Made by a program: the position numbers and the translations under genes. A stretch of 64,000 bases of DNA from NCBI GenBank assembly GCA_036971615.1, contig JAYKKR010000014.1, forward strand, positions 744,001 to 808,000, in the 5' to 3' direction. Position 1 is the stretch's first letter; each line of letters starts with the position of its first letter. The notes beneath the pieces were generated by a model. That model had not been told where the DNA came from. It searched no databases and saw nothing but the letters and a program-made list of their open reading frames with translations. The stretch comes from Amyloporia xantha. Its lineage: Eukaryota > Basidiomycota > Agaricomycetes > Polyporales > Adustoporiaceae. Below are positions 46,488 through 57,321 of the stretch, piece by piece.

Positions 46488-48742
46488 TTAATGCACATAC
46501 TCCGAGTTTCGCTGTGCGACAACATCCGCGATCGTCTGCGACCGAGCGCGGATCTCACATAGGAAAGGCTTTGGATGACTATCAGATTCAGGATTAGCAC
46601 TCATCCCGAGGACCAGTTATATTCAGAGATACCTGATAGCGCCAGACTTAAACTCGGGTATGGGCGTGATCTCTCGTCCAGATGCGTCGCGAGCCTTGCG
46701 GATGTCCAGGGTCGCCAGCATGTTGGCCACCGCCAGCCAGATGATCGAGTCTGCCAGAAAACGCCCGGGGCAGATGCTGTCGGCGGGCATGTGAATAATT
46801 CATATGCTATCTGCGAGGAAAAGACTGTTACCGTCGACCGAACCCGAATACGAACTTGCGCGGATCTTTGAGGCTGGCTGTGTCGGCATCCATTTCTTCA
46901 AACCGTTCTGGGCGGAAGGCGTGCGGATCGGGATATGTGTCGGCGTCTCGACCCATAGACCTTGTTCAGATTGTATCTATCAGGCTGTGCGATTGATTGT
47001 CCGGATGATGGTGAGTACTGACCAGATATTCGAGATGATCATGGACCCTTCAGGGACGAGACACTCTTGGTACTCATCGTCCTCCACAAGCCGATGGGGG
47101 ACGCCTGGAGTGCCGTGTGGGTCGTAGCGGTCATGCACGCGAGACAACATGTAGGCTTACCGAGAGGAGCAGGAGGGTTCCACCTACACGACACTATTTG
47201 GCTTGGAATGTAAAGGGAAGGGCGAGCTCACGCACCGAAGCACCTCGTTTACAACGCACTCGAGATAAGGCAGCGATTCCCTGTCCTCTAGACACGGGAG
47301 CCTCGCGGCGCCAATCACCCTGTCGATTTCAGCTTGGGCCTTCCGGAATACCTCCGGGTGAAGAACCATGGCCAGAATGAATGTGATTATGGAGGTGATA
47401 GTCTGTCAGATATAATGAACTATGGCACTGGTGAAATGAAGACAGATACATGTATAAGCTTACGGTATCAGAACCAGCTGCCGATACAAAGGTAAGACAA
47501 TTAATGAACCACCGCGGAGTCCGACAAACTGGAATACAGACGAACCGGCATACATGAGCATGGCAGAGCCTTTAATGTCGCCCTCATCCTCCTCCGTGAG
47601 CCGTCCATCTGGCGAGGTCTCTTCGATGATCAGAGACGTGAACGACGGTTTCGCAGTCCCGGACATCTATAGCGCTTATCAGTGGCAGGTTGCTACCAGG
47701 CGCCCACTGCTCACTCACCATAGCCTCCCGTACTCTCAAAAAAGGAGTATCTATCATATCCTGAACCATGGATTTGACTATCATCGCGTGTCGCTTGAAG
47801 CCACCGCCAGGCATCCACATAGGAATATATCTCACTGATTTCCGATCAATGTATTGAGTGTGAATCGCCTTTACAGAGAGTAGCTGCACTTACAGATTGG
47901 AAAGAAATCGACAAGGGTTGCTATGAAGCTTCCGGCCTCAGTAAATTGTGCAATTGTGTTGTCGGCCGCCACAATGAATTCATCTTCGACAGATGTGACA
48001 TGGTGTCCGTAAGCGATTTCTAGCATCAAGGAACCAGCGAATCTGATATATGAATGCTCGAGCAAGCAGATTACCACAAAGCAGAGGTAGCGGCCTGCCT
48101 TTTTATGTGGCGAACAAACTGTTCTGGGATTTGAATGATCTCGAATAGTAATTTATTTGTCTCCCTTATCTGAATGGGGTAATAACTCTCGAGGGAGGCC
48201 TTGGTCTCCACGGACGATTGGAACCACTTCCGGTGTCGACGCCATTTCTCACCAAAAGGCATGAAAACCATCAATGGTTTCGGGAATAAGCTAGGAGGGA
48301 CCATTCAGAGTAGCTTTGAGATGACGTTTCGGATCATCTCACAATTCGTTAAGTAATACAAAACTAGGTCTGTCAGAGTACTTCGTCGCTCTCTTCTCCA
48401 TTAGATCTTGAGCAACCTGAAGCGTATTCAAGATGAGCACCGGTTTCTGGAAAAGCTGTGCATAGACCACGTTTCCTGTGCAAATCGGTAGTGCAGTATA
48501 TTTTCAGTGAATGAGGAATTCGACGTACCGTATTTCAGTCCCCATTCAGCAAACCTTTCCTGTTGGTATTCCAAGGGAATTTGGTGGACATTTCCTACCA
48601 AGGGGATTTGTTTCGGCCCAGGTGGAAGGCGAAGAAAACGCTTCACGTTGACACACTGAGTATAAACGAACTGACAAAGAAAGACGAAGAAGGCGCTGGC
48701 TGCTACTCCAACGTACACGTCGAATGACACTGGGAAGATCAT
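46488..48742 (-). CDS. cytochrome P450 monooxygenase (paralogue B)
   Basis: A microsomal P450 of unknown substrate and the closest relative of the P450 at 38194-40429. The start at 48742 gives [20 protein letters not shown] and the hinge [20 protein letters not shown]. Matching blocks are [57 protein letters not shown] and [15 protein letters not shown] (ExxR). The heme loop [12 protein letters not shown] joins across an intron to [19 protein letters not shown], at the same position as in paralogue A. The last exon encodes [20 protein letters not shown] and stops at 46488. No break is visible in the motifs. Confidence 0.9.
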
Positions 48743-50506
48743 GGTGATGTCAAATCAGTAGTCGACGATAGCAGTCGTTTATAGGTGATTCGGATGGCGC
48801 CTACAGCTCCGTCACCACGCGTATCATACTGAAGGAAGAAACTCAACTTGAATGGAACGTCAGGTAATAAGCAGTGCAGTGGGAATGCAATATGAAGAAC
48901 GCACCCATCAAGGCAAATTTACACTCCAGCAGAATGTCTATCCGGCTCGGACGAAGTAAGACCCGCTACCACATCGCTCTCTGAGGACACTAGTAACTCA
49001 ATAAAGGAACGCAGTTGTCACAGACCAGTCACCATAGGTGTTTCCATGGTACGCAAGAAAGCCTGACACATTAGATAGAAAGTCTGTGACACCGTCGGAT
49101 ATCATTTACTGTCCCAAACTTAGACCATAAGAGCAAGCACGCACTGAACTTAGCAACGTACTGTTGTGTCAGAGAGGAAATTACTAGGCTCATCAGCAAA
49201 ATCAACGTGTTTTATTATTTTCCTTTTTTGTCTTGTTGCGTCTTATTTTACCAGAAAAGGAAACTAAGGCATCAAAGGACTCAGAAAGAGTGTCGATCGC
49301 ATTGGGGCAAGACACGCTCGCATTATAGATTGTCTTATTTTCCTTCCACAAGACATCAAGTCCAAATAAGGAGAAAAAGGTAAACAATACAAATGTTTGA
49401 TTTTGCTGATGCCACAAACACGAACACTACCTCGTGTCACTGAGGGGGTGACTTGGACACATGCGTGACATGCTAGATGCCAGTCAGTCATTTATAGGAA
49501 TTGACAAGCCCGCATTGTGGATAGTGGACAGGAATAAATAGAAGGACTCGGATGGTCACATGAGTCGTGGTGAATTTATCCGTCTTCATGCATTCACCCA
49601 CTGATTTCTTGCAATCATGGTTCAGCGGACAACTATACATGGGTGCAGAAGTACGAGAAACCTACCACTTGACAGCATGCAACCCGGAGGGCATTTAGAC
49701 AATTGCCTCTACGCGACCGGGATTGTTTTCTTTGCATCCAATTTTGTACCTGTTGGACGACCGAAATTGACAGCTGGTCCGAGATACGGTGGGAGGCATC
49801 ACGAGGCGCACCAGATAGGCGTTGAGCTGATCCCTACGAAACTCGATAAGAGTTATACAATGGCCCAAAATCTTAGAATTTAGGGTTCTTTTTGGGAAAG
49901 ATACAGGGCAGACCCATTGACAATGTAACAATGTTTATATCAGTGCATTATAGTCACCACGGGTCCTGACACACGTCATGACGTAATATGTGCTTCACAT
50001 TGATTTTGATGCTCGTGGGACAGCTAGATCACATCAGCATGCTCATGCACACCAGAGAAGACGACAGACAGGCCTGTTACTGTGCTCATGATTGTAGCTA
50101 AAACAGCACGTTAGCTCAGTCTGAGGAGCTGAGTACAGTTAGCTATGGTTCAGTGAGGACAATGACACCGACTAAGTAGCAGTCCAGCCATTCTCCAGAT
50201 ATCTCCGCAGGGAAGATGCACACTGGCTGGAGAATCGAACCAAAAGTAAATATACATGGAGTGCCTGATTGCGGGTCACCAAAAGCGCAGTCTGTGAGCT
50301 TTGCTTGACTATCAGACAGCGCATTTCATTTTGCAACATGGCAACTGGGATCCTAAGCAAATGTTTGGATATGGCGGAGGAGGTACCGTTTGCACGACAA
50401 AATTCGAACATAAGACAGAATGAAGCATCGCGTGTGTGACATAACGTGATCATCGGCATCACGGTCGTATCTTGCGCAAGATTAGGGTCGGGTGTATAAC
50501 TCGACG
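48743..50506. other. 1.8-kb intergenic stretch
   Basis: Only short open frames are seen, none with recognisable features. A T/A-rich block lies near 49206-49260. Upstream of P450 B. Confidence 0.35.
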
Positions 50507-50565
50507 TTTTTTACATGTCGCTTTTTTACATGTTTTTTACATGTTTTTTACGAGTTTTCTACATG
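50507..50565 (+). repeat. 11-bp tandem repeat TTTTTTACATG, five copies
   Basis: Copies start at 50507, 50522, 50533, 50544 and 50555. The first is separated by four bases, and the last two are variants (TTTTTTACGAG and TTTTCTACATG). Inverted words CATGTAAAT follow about 14 bases later (50580-50600), giving a loose inverted arrangement. Such clusters can be protein-binding sites or the subterminal part of a DNA transposon. Confidence 0.7.
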
Positions 50566-50883
50566 GGGGCCAAAGTAGGCATGTAAATAATGTAAATAAT
50601 GATATCACGTGACCCCCGCGCTGGCCGGCCATGCCGGTGGCCCTTGCAGCCACACCTGTGGCTTACAATGCCTTACATCGGCCATAGCGTCGTTCAACAT
50701 ACGCGGCTTTCTCATCATTGCTTGGTCCTGCGCCTGCGCTACAATAGACTAGTCCGAAATGTATATAAAGCATACGCCACAATGTCAATCGGCCACATTC
50801 CCCCTTACCCGACTTCGAGCCTTGGCATTTTCTGTTCTATCTCAACTCTCTGTTCTGGCCCTCCGGCGTGTTTCTGTTTCAGC

Positions 50884-51317
50884 ATGCCCCCACGGTCCTC
50901 CAGCAGTGCTGGTGTATTCATTGCTGCTGATTGGATAGGAAAAATTCTAATCCCCGACCAGCTGTGCGCTTCTCTGATATCGAAAGTACCCTGCGTGAAG
51001 ATACCGGAGGTAAAGTAAACAAGGGAGCTCCGAGTCCTGCATCGGATCGCCAACAGGAGGAGGGCGATACTCCGACTGATGCTGCCGATGCTAACACTTG
51101 GCTGGATGAACCACGAGCCATTATTGCAGGAGATCAGGAGTTTGCTATCATGAACGAGGTGAATTTGGAGCATGCCGAGAACGTCAACATGCTTGCAAGT
51201 TCGCCAAGCGAATCCAAGAAGACGGTAGCGTCAGAGGAACTCGAGGACGAGGATGCCAGGGGAAACCCAGCAGATGACGAGCCGAAGGTTTCCTGGGACT
51301 TCAACTGGGATGCATAG
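50884..51317 (+). CDS. hypothetical small acidic protein
   Basis: Two exons, 50884-50911 and 50962-51317, join across a 50-base GT-AG intron and give 127 residues. The protein starts MPPRSSSSAAVRFSDIESTL, is rich in Asp, Glu and Ser, and ends EPKVSWDFNWDA. No known domain is recognised. It has no signal peptide or membrane segment and looks largely disordered. A conserved-looking end (WDFNWD) suggests a short binding motif. The Copia LTR begins only 22 bases after its stop codon, so its 3' UTR and terminator may now come from the LTR. Confidence 0.45.
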
Positions 51318-51339
51318 ACTTCAGAGACAGCTGGTACGT

Positions 51340-51689
51340 TGTTGCATGAGGCGTAGACGTCGTGTAGAGCATTATAGTGCCTGTATGTTGAGCGCAGACT
51401 ATAGAGGAGAGGAGGCTAATCCGTCTTGTATTCTAGTGGGCTGTAAGGCCCGGCTTATATACATGCATGAAAGGCTCCTTAGTAATCGTATCCAGAAACC
51501 TATAGAATATCTGAGTAAGATATGAAGTCATAATGAAATCATAGTGGAGATTTCTTAGTAAGAAAGTGGAGCCTATGAAGTAAGACAAGAGCATACTATG
51601 GAACGTCATAGAACATCATAGAAATGAGTAAGTACTGACTACCAAGTATGGAAGTGCGACTACTATAGTTGGAAACTAATCGTTCAACA
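51340..51689 (-). repeat. 3' LTR of Copia element
   Basis: On the minus strand this 350-base block begins TGTTGAACGATTAG and ends ATGCAACA, so it has TGTTG...CAACA inverted ends. It directly follows a purine-rich tract (GAGTGGGAG) after the Copia stop codon, as expected for the polypurine tract and 3' LTR. A TATATAAG box on the minus strand lies near 51455-51462. The matching 5' LTR is not in the window, so the exact ends rest on these motifs only. Confidence 0.75.
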
Positions 51690-51715
51690 CTCCCACTCAA
51701 CTAGATAGTCGCTAA

Positions 51716-54250
51716 CTACTCTAGTCCAAGACTATGTACAAATTTCTCATGAATAGAGAAAGATAAATTCTTAGTGAGGATATCGGCCCTTTGCTCAGCA
51801 GTAGGTACAAAGAAAAGATCGACATGACCGTTTTCAATGAACTCTCTGCAAAAGTGGTACCGTATATCAATGTGCTTGGTTCTTCTGTCATGAGCTGGAT
51901 TAACCGCAAGAAAAATGCTACCATTATTATCAATGCATAAAGGTGTGGCATTTTGCGGCTTAAAACCAATCTCAGACTGAAGAGTCCGAAGCCAGGCTAA
52001 TTGTCGACAAGAGTCGGACAACGCCATGTACTCTGCTTCTGTAGAAGACAGAGCAACAGTCTTTTGTCGCCGCGAGACCCATGAAATAGCAGCATCTGCC
52101 ATAAAGAAGACAAAGCCACTAGTTGAATGCCTATCGTCCTTGTTCTCAGCCCAATCAGAGTCAGAATAACCTATGAGTCCAGATAATCCGCTGCCTTTGT
52201 AGCAAAGCCGAAGTGAACGTGAACCGTTCAAATAGCGAAGAATATATTGTGCGGCTTTATAATGTTGCATTGTAGGCTTAGCAGAATATTGGGAAAGGCG
52301 ATTAACTGCATAGGCTATATCTGGGCGAGTGCCTAAGGCGATCCACAAAAGTGAACCAATGAGCTGCTGGTACTTTGAACGAAGGGCGGCATCAACTTCA
52401 TATGAAGGATCTGCTTTGACAAGGTGTACGCCAAATGGAAGGGGAGTTCGTGTGGGTGCTGCATCTAGCATTTGGAATCGCTCGAGTGTCTCTTCAATGT
52501 ATTTAGACTGATCAAGCCAAATATTTCTGGATGATCTATCTCGAGTAATCCGCATGCCTAGAAAAGATTCTACAGGCCCAAGATCACGAACATTAAATCG
52601 CTTCTGAAGACAACCTTTAAGCCATGCAATCTGACGCCGATCAGACCCAATTGGCAATAGATCGTCAACATATACGACAAGTATTAAATCCCCCCCATGA
52701 TGACGATACACATAAATACCCGCATCAGAATATGTACGTGTGAACCCTAATTCCAACAACGCATTGTGGAGTTTTTTATTCCACTGTCTGCCAGCCTGTT
52801 TAAGACCATAAATAGCCTTCAAAAGATGACAGACTTTGTGTTCCTGACCAGGGACTTTAAAGCCTTCTGGTTGCTCCATATATATCTCCTCGTCTAATTC
52901 GCCATATAAGAATGCTGTCTTTACATCCATAGCCTCTACCTCCCAATCATTAAGAGCAGCATGGGCGAGTAAGAATCTTATAGATTCAAAACGAGCGACA
53001 GGGGAGAATATTTCATCATAATCAATGCCTTTGACCTGTTTAAAGCCCTTGGCTACAAGCCGAGCTTTGTATCTACCACCGGGTTTAATAGTGTAAACCC
53101 AACGACAAGGTACTGCCTTACGTCCAGGAGGTAAGTCGACTAACTCCCATGTACCATTCTCCATTTGAGAGTCTATCTCTTCCTGCATAGCGGCCTCCCA
53201 CTGAGTCCGATCAGGGCGAGAGATCGCTTCCTGATATGATTGTGGAAAAGGTCCGTACTGAGGATCGGCGTTGAGAATAAACTCTACTGGAAGATCTGAG
53301 ATGAGATTCTCCATGATGTCAGGTAAACCACCTCCTTGATCAATGTCACGCTGTATAGCTGCAGGGTGACGATCACCATACGCATTGTCAGGCCGTGGTG
53401 GAGGTCTACCAGTGGTTGACCGAGTAGAGCGTCTAGGTACAAATGGAGGAGGTTGTGGTACTGGAGGCTCATCTGGAGAAGGTGGACGAGGTGGAGGAGA
53501 TGGGTTTCTAGGCAGTTCTGGTGGTGGTCCCGGATGTGGAGGCAAGTCAGCATCCGGTTCAGGTCTATTAGCATCATCATCACCAAGCGGCAGGGCCGGC
53601 TGTGGTGCTGGAGCTACAGGAACGGGCGGCTCATGCGGTTGTTGGGCAGCGGGAATAGGATTCGCACTTTTGTTCGGAAAGGATCTCTCATTGAATACCG
53701 CATCACGCGATAAAACAATGGAGCGGCTATCTTTATCCCAGAATCGATACCCCTTTGATCCAGGTTCATAGCCGACGAACACCATAGGTTTAGCTCGAGC
53801 CGTGAGCTTATCCTGGCGTCGCTCCTTCTGAACATGTACATAGGCTAGGCATCCAAAGACTCTAAAGTACGACACATCTGGAACAGTAGTACCATTCCAT
53901 AATTCAATGGGAGTACGCCAGTGTGCTCTGCGAAATGGCTGACGATTGTAAATATGAACAGCAGTTTCAACAGCAAGTTTCCAGAAGCCTGTGGATAAAG
54001 CAGCATGATGACGCATAGCTTCTGCTTTTTCTACAATAGTTTGCTGCCAACGTTCTGCACGTCCATTCTGCTGTGGACTTTGTGGCATAGATGCCTCGCG
54101 CTCAATACCATTTTCATGTAAATATTGTGTGAACTCTTCACCCATAAATTCTCCTCCTCTGTCAGAGCGGAAACGCTTAAGTCGCGTAGAAAGCTGAGTT
54201 TCCCCCCATGCTCGATAACTTTTAAAGCAGGTGAGAGCATCAGATTTCCG
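51716..54250 (-). pseudogene. Copia polyprotein, C-terminal part (integrase-RT-RNase H)
   Basis: Integrase reads RFRSDRGGEFMGEEFTQYL and SPQQNGRAERWQQTIVEKAE, with the second Asp and the Glu of DDE but not the first Asp. The next part has WRTPIELWNGTTVPDVSYFR and FRVFGCLAYVHVQKE, then a Pro-rich linker. Reverse transcriptase reads WELVDLPPGRKAVPCRWVYT, ARLVAKGFKQVKGIDYDEIF and LILVVYVDDLLPIGS with the YVDD active site. RNase H reads TVALSSTEAEYMALSDSCRQ and DRRTKHIDIRYHFCREFI with ADILTK, and the stop is at 51716. The frame is unbroken, so decay is by 5' truncation and not by mutation. The open frame runs on past the junction to 54355, adding 35-36 foreign residues. Confidence 0.88.
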
Positions 54251-55507
54251 CTGTAAGGCTTGGTGCTCCTCCCGCTGTGCGATAAGCACACCTGGAAGGA
54301 ACAGATCAATGAGTCGAAGGGGAAGGGGAGTGAAGACGTTCGCAGCGTCTGGCACGGAGGATGGGCAAGAGAGAAAAGAATTGATTGAGCTAGAAACTCG
54401 TAGGTATATGGGGGACGCTCTATGTGTGCTATCCCAGTCAAGTCGCAGTCGCAGTCCTAAGTACGCAGTAGATATCCCGAATCGCAGTAAAATGGGTCAA
54501 GCCGCTTGCTCGCCCTCTCGTAGAAGTAAAACGCAGTGTAGCTCCGCTGAGCAAGAAAACCCGGTCGCGTGAAAGTCAAAGTCCCAGTCGCAGCTCGTAC
54601 CAGATGGTAGATGCCCCTTCCCCCTCGTCCCCCTTCCTCATATATACCTTGTCCCGCGTGCGCTGCCACGTCACTCTCCCTCCCGCTTCCTCCCGCTACC
54701 TCCCGCTACCTCCCCTCCGACTCTTCCCCTGACCTACTTATCTTCCTTCCGCGCGCTCTTCCCTCCCTTCGCCTCATTCGCCATGTCTGAGCCTGCCGAA
54801 CCCACCGACCCCATCGGTTCCCTCCACGTCCGCCGCTACCTCCTCCTCGTAGACGTGCTTCGCGCTGAGTGCGTTGTTGAGCCTTCATTCCGCCCTTCCG
54901 ATCCGGGTGCTTGGCTTGCCTGGGCGCACGGAGTGCGCTGGCTGCTGGTTCGTCCACCTTCTCCTTTACTTCTCTTTCCTTCCCCTCACGTCCCCGTCCC
55001 GCAGCGCCTTGCCTATGAGGCTCGAGCCCAAGCCATAGCCGCGGGAACCTCACGCTCCCTCCGCTCACTGCCTTCGTCACCCTCCGCGAGCTCGTCCACT
55101 ACATCAACTCGATCTTCCGCTCCTCCCTGAGCCATCGCGGTGCAGTCCCCTATCCTGGGATCGCCTGGAGCCCCGACGAGGTTCGTTCCAATGCGCAGCG
55201 GGACGAAGCTGGTACTCCGCCTCCCCTCCCGTTGTACACGGAAGATGCCTTCTGGACCCCTCCCCGCATCGCCGAGGAACGTACCGATGAAGCTTTAGAA
55301 CGGCTCGAACTTGTCGCCCGCCAGTTCTCGGACACTTTGGACCGTATGCGTCCCTATCCGCGGGCGTTCGAAGACCTAGAGCACTCGATCCGTGTTGCCG
55401 CTCATGCTCTGGGAGGGAGGGGAGGACGTCGGGAGGGAGGTCCCTCGCGGGCCCGTACCCCTGCGGAGGAGGATTTCCGTTACCACCGGGAGACTATTTA
55501 TCGTCCC
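54248..55507 (+). repeat. tandem duplication, unit A (1260 bp)
   Basis: Starts CCGCTGTAAGGCTTGGTGCT and is followed directly by a second copy starting with the same bases at 55508. Identity is very high with scattered substitutions and small indels. The unit holds a promoter-like stretch and most of one spliced ORF. The left edge cuts the Copia integrase. Confidence 0.9.
54649..54782 (+). promoter_or_regulatory. promoter-like region of ORF in unit A
   Basis: A TATATAC box near 54649-54655 is followed by a long CT-rich tract (CTCCCTCCCGCTTCCTCCCG) up to the ATG at 54783. This is the usual arrangement of a basidiomycete core promoter. The same arrangement recurs in unit B (TATATAC near 55910, ATG at 56034). 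Confidence 0.5.
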
Positions 55508-55515
55508 CCGCTGTA
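54783..55515 (+). pseudogene. retroelement-associated ORF family, copy a (frameshifted, C-terminus lost)
   Basis: Exon 1 reads MSEPAEPTDPIGSLHVRRYL, LLLVDVLRAECVVEP and SDPGAWLAWAHGVRWLL. A GT-AG intron leads to RLAYEARAQAIAAG. A one-base loss near 55043 (GGG against GGGG in copy b) shifts the frame; the original frame resumes downstream as FWTPPRIAEERTDEALERLE and LVARQFSDTLDRMRPYPRAF. The duplication junction replaces the last residues (EEDFRYHRETIYRPP then L, stop). No known domain is recognised. Compared with copy b it carries a different inactivating change. Confidence 0.6.
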
Positions 55516-56760
55516 AGGCTTGGTGCTCCTCCCGCTGTGCGATAAGCACACCTGGAAGGAACAGATCAATGAGTCGAAGGGGAAGGGGAGTGAAGACGTT
55601 CGCAGCGTCTGGCACGGAGGATGAGCAAGAGAGAAAAGAATTGATTGAGCTAGAGACTCGTAGGTATATGGGGGATGCTCTATGTGTGCTATCCCAGTCA
55701 AGTCGCAGTCGCAGTCCTAAGTACGCAGTAGATATCCCGAATCGCAGTAAAATGGGTCAAGCCGCTTGCTCGCCCTCTCGTAGAAGTAAAACGCAGTGTA
55801 GCTCCGCTGAGCAATAAAACCCGGTCGCGTGAAAATCAAAGTCCCAGTCGCAGCTCGTACCAGATGGTAGATGCCTCCTTCCGCCTCGTCCCCCTTCCTC
55901 CTATATACCTCGTCCCGCGTGCGCTGCCACGTCACTCTCCCTCCCGCTTCCTCCCGCTACCTCCCCTCCGACTCTTCCCCTGACTCACTTATCCTCCTTC
56001 CGCGCGCTCTTCCCTCCCTTCGCCTCATTCGCCATGTCTGAGCCCGCCGAACCCACCGACCCCATCGGTTCCCTCCACGTCCGCCGCTACCTCCTCCTCG
56101 TAGACGTGCTTCGCGCTGAATGCGTTGTTGAGCCTTCATTCCGCCCTTCCGATCCGGCTGCTTGGCTTGCCTGGGCCCACGGAGTGCGCTGGCTGCTGGT
56201 CTGTCCACCTTCTCCTTTACTTCTCTTTCCTTCCCCTCACGTCCCGTCCCGCAGCGCCTCGCCTATGAGGCTCGAGCCCAAGCCATAGCCGCGGGGAACC
56301 TCACGCTCCCTCCGCTCACTGCCTTCGTTACCCTCCGCGAGCTCGTCCACTACGTCGACTCGATCTTCCGCTCCTCCCTGAGCCATCGCGGTGCAGTCCC
56401 TTATCCTGGGATCGCCTGGAGCCCCGACGAGGTCCGCTCTAATGCGCAGCGGGACGAAGCTGGCACTCCGCCTCCCCTCCCGTTGTACACGGAAGAAGCC
56501 TTCTGGACCCCTCCCCGCGTCACCGAGGAACGTACCGATGAGGCTTTGGAACGGCTCGAACTTATCGCCCGCCAGTTCTCGGACACTCTGGACCGTATGC
56601 GTCCCTATCCGCGGGCTTTCGAAGACTTAGAGCACTCGATCCGTGTCGCCGCTCATGCTCTGGGAGGAAGGGGAGGACGTCGGGAGGAGGTCCCTCGCGG
56701 GCCCGTACCCCTGCGGAGGAGGATTTCCGTTACCACCGGGAGACTATTTATCGTCCCCCG
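55508..56760 (+). repeat. tandem duplication, unit B (about 1253 bp)
   Basis: This is the second copy of the unit at 54248. Both copies end ACTATTTATCGTCCCCCG; unit B then continues into unique sequence (CGCCACCGCTCG), so it is the parental copy at the right edge. The junction shares CCG with both outer edges, fitting a microhomology-mediated tandem duplication. Confidence 0.9.
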
Positions 56761-56832
56761 CGCCACCGCTCGTTCTCTGACATCGGCGGGGAAGGGCCCG
56801 ACGCTCCCATCGACTTGTCGACCGTAGATTAA
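56034..56832 (+). pseudogene. retroelement-associated ORF family, copy b (one-base frameshift near the end)
   Basis: Same gene as copy a. Exon 1 again ends in WAHGVRWLL and splices to RLAYEARAQAIAAGN with NLTLPPLTAFVTLRELVHYV intact. The helical region SPDEVRSNAQRDEAG, FWTPPRVTEERTDEALERLE and HSIRVAAHALGGRGG is in frame. A one-base deletion near 56685 (GGAGGAGG against GGAGGGAGG in copy a) shifts the last part; without it the frame would run HRSFSDIGGEGPDAPIDLST to a TAA at 56832. No domain is recognised. Confidence 0.6.
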
Positions 56833-57321
56833 CGTTCAGTCCTGTAGTCGTTCCATTCGAATGCCATGCTCTGTCTTGTAGCTGTTCCGTTCGAATGCGA
56901 TGCTTGCTTCCGCCGAGCTCCCTTGTCCCGCGTGATCACCTCTCCTTCGTTCCGCTGTCTCGTCCTGCCCTACCGTCCGTTCATAGGGTAGCGCGTACCC
57001 ATTCCTTACACCCCTACCCACTTAAATTCCGACCGTCCTCGGTCGGTCCGCCGTCCTAATCCCCGGGCAAATCCCGAGCCTTCAGGCCGTCCGATCATCG
57101 CAGATGCACGCGATCGGGCCGCGATCGCGTTAAGATCGATAGCGCTGGGGCACGCGCCCACCTCGAGGCGCCCTTGCCGCGCATCCCGCTCGCCCCGCAG
57201 AGGTCGCCAAACGAGGAGCACGGCACCCGCGTCCTCATTCCCAACATCCCCTCCTTCCCTCCGACTTCGCCCACTTCCTCCCCAGCTCTCTTCCCCACCT
57301 CCACTCGCTCCCTCCACCACC
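56833..57321. other. spacer between ORF copies b and c
   Basis: Contains a pyrimidine-rich tract before the ATG at 57322 (CTTCCCTCCGACTTCGCCCA near 57250-57275), probably the core promoter of ORF c. Two similar short phrases, GTTCCATTCGAATGC-like (56849-56864 and 56885-56899), form an imperfect direct repeat. No gene is seen. Confidence 0.4.

Larger units (their letters stand above)
51340..54250 (-). mobile_element. 5'-truncated Ty1/Copia retrotransposon
   Basis: The element keeps the 3' LTR and the polyprotein from mid-integrase to its end. Gag, protease, the HHCC and first Asp of integrase, and the 5' LTR are all missing. The break at about 54248-54250 coincides with the start of the 1.26-kb tandem repeat. 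It is a decapitated copy that can no longer move by itself. Confidence 0.85.

Noticed and set aside
50215..50260. Minus-strand GGTTCGATTCTCC resembling a tRNA T arm
   Set aside because: The bases around it do not form a T stem, acceptor stem or cloverleaf.
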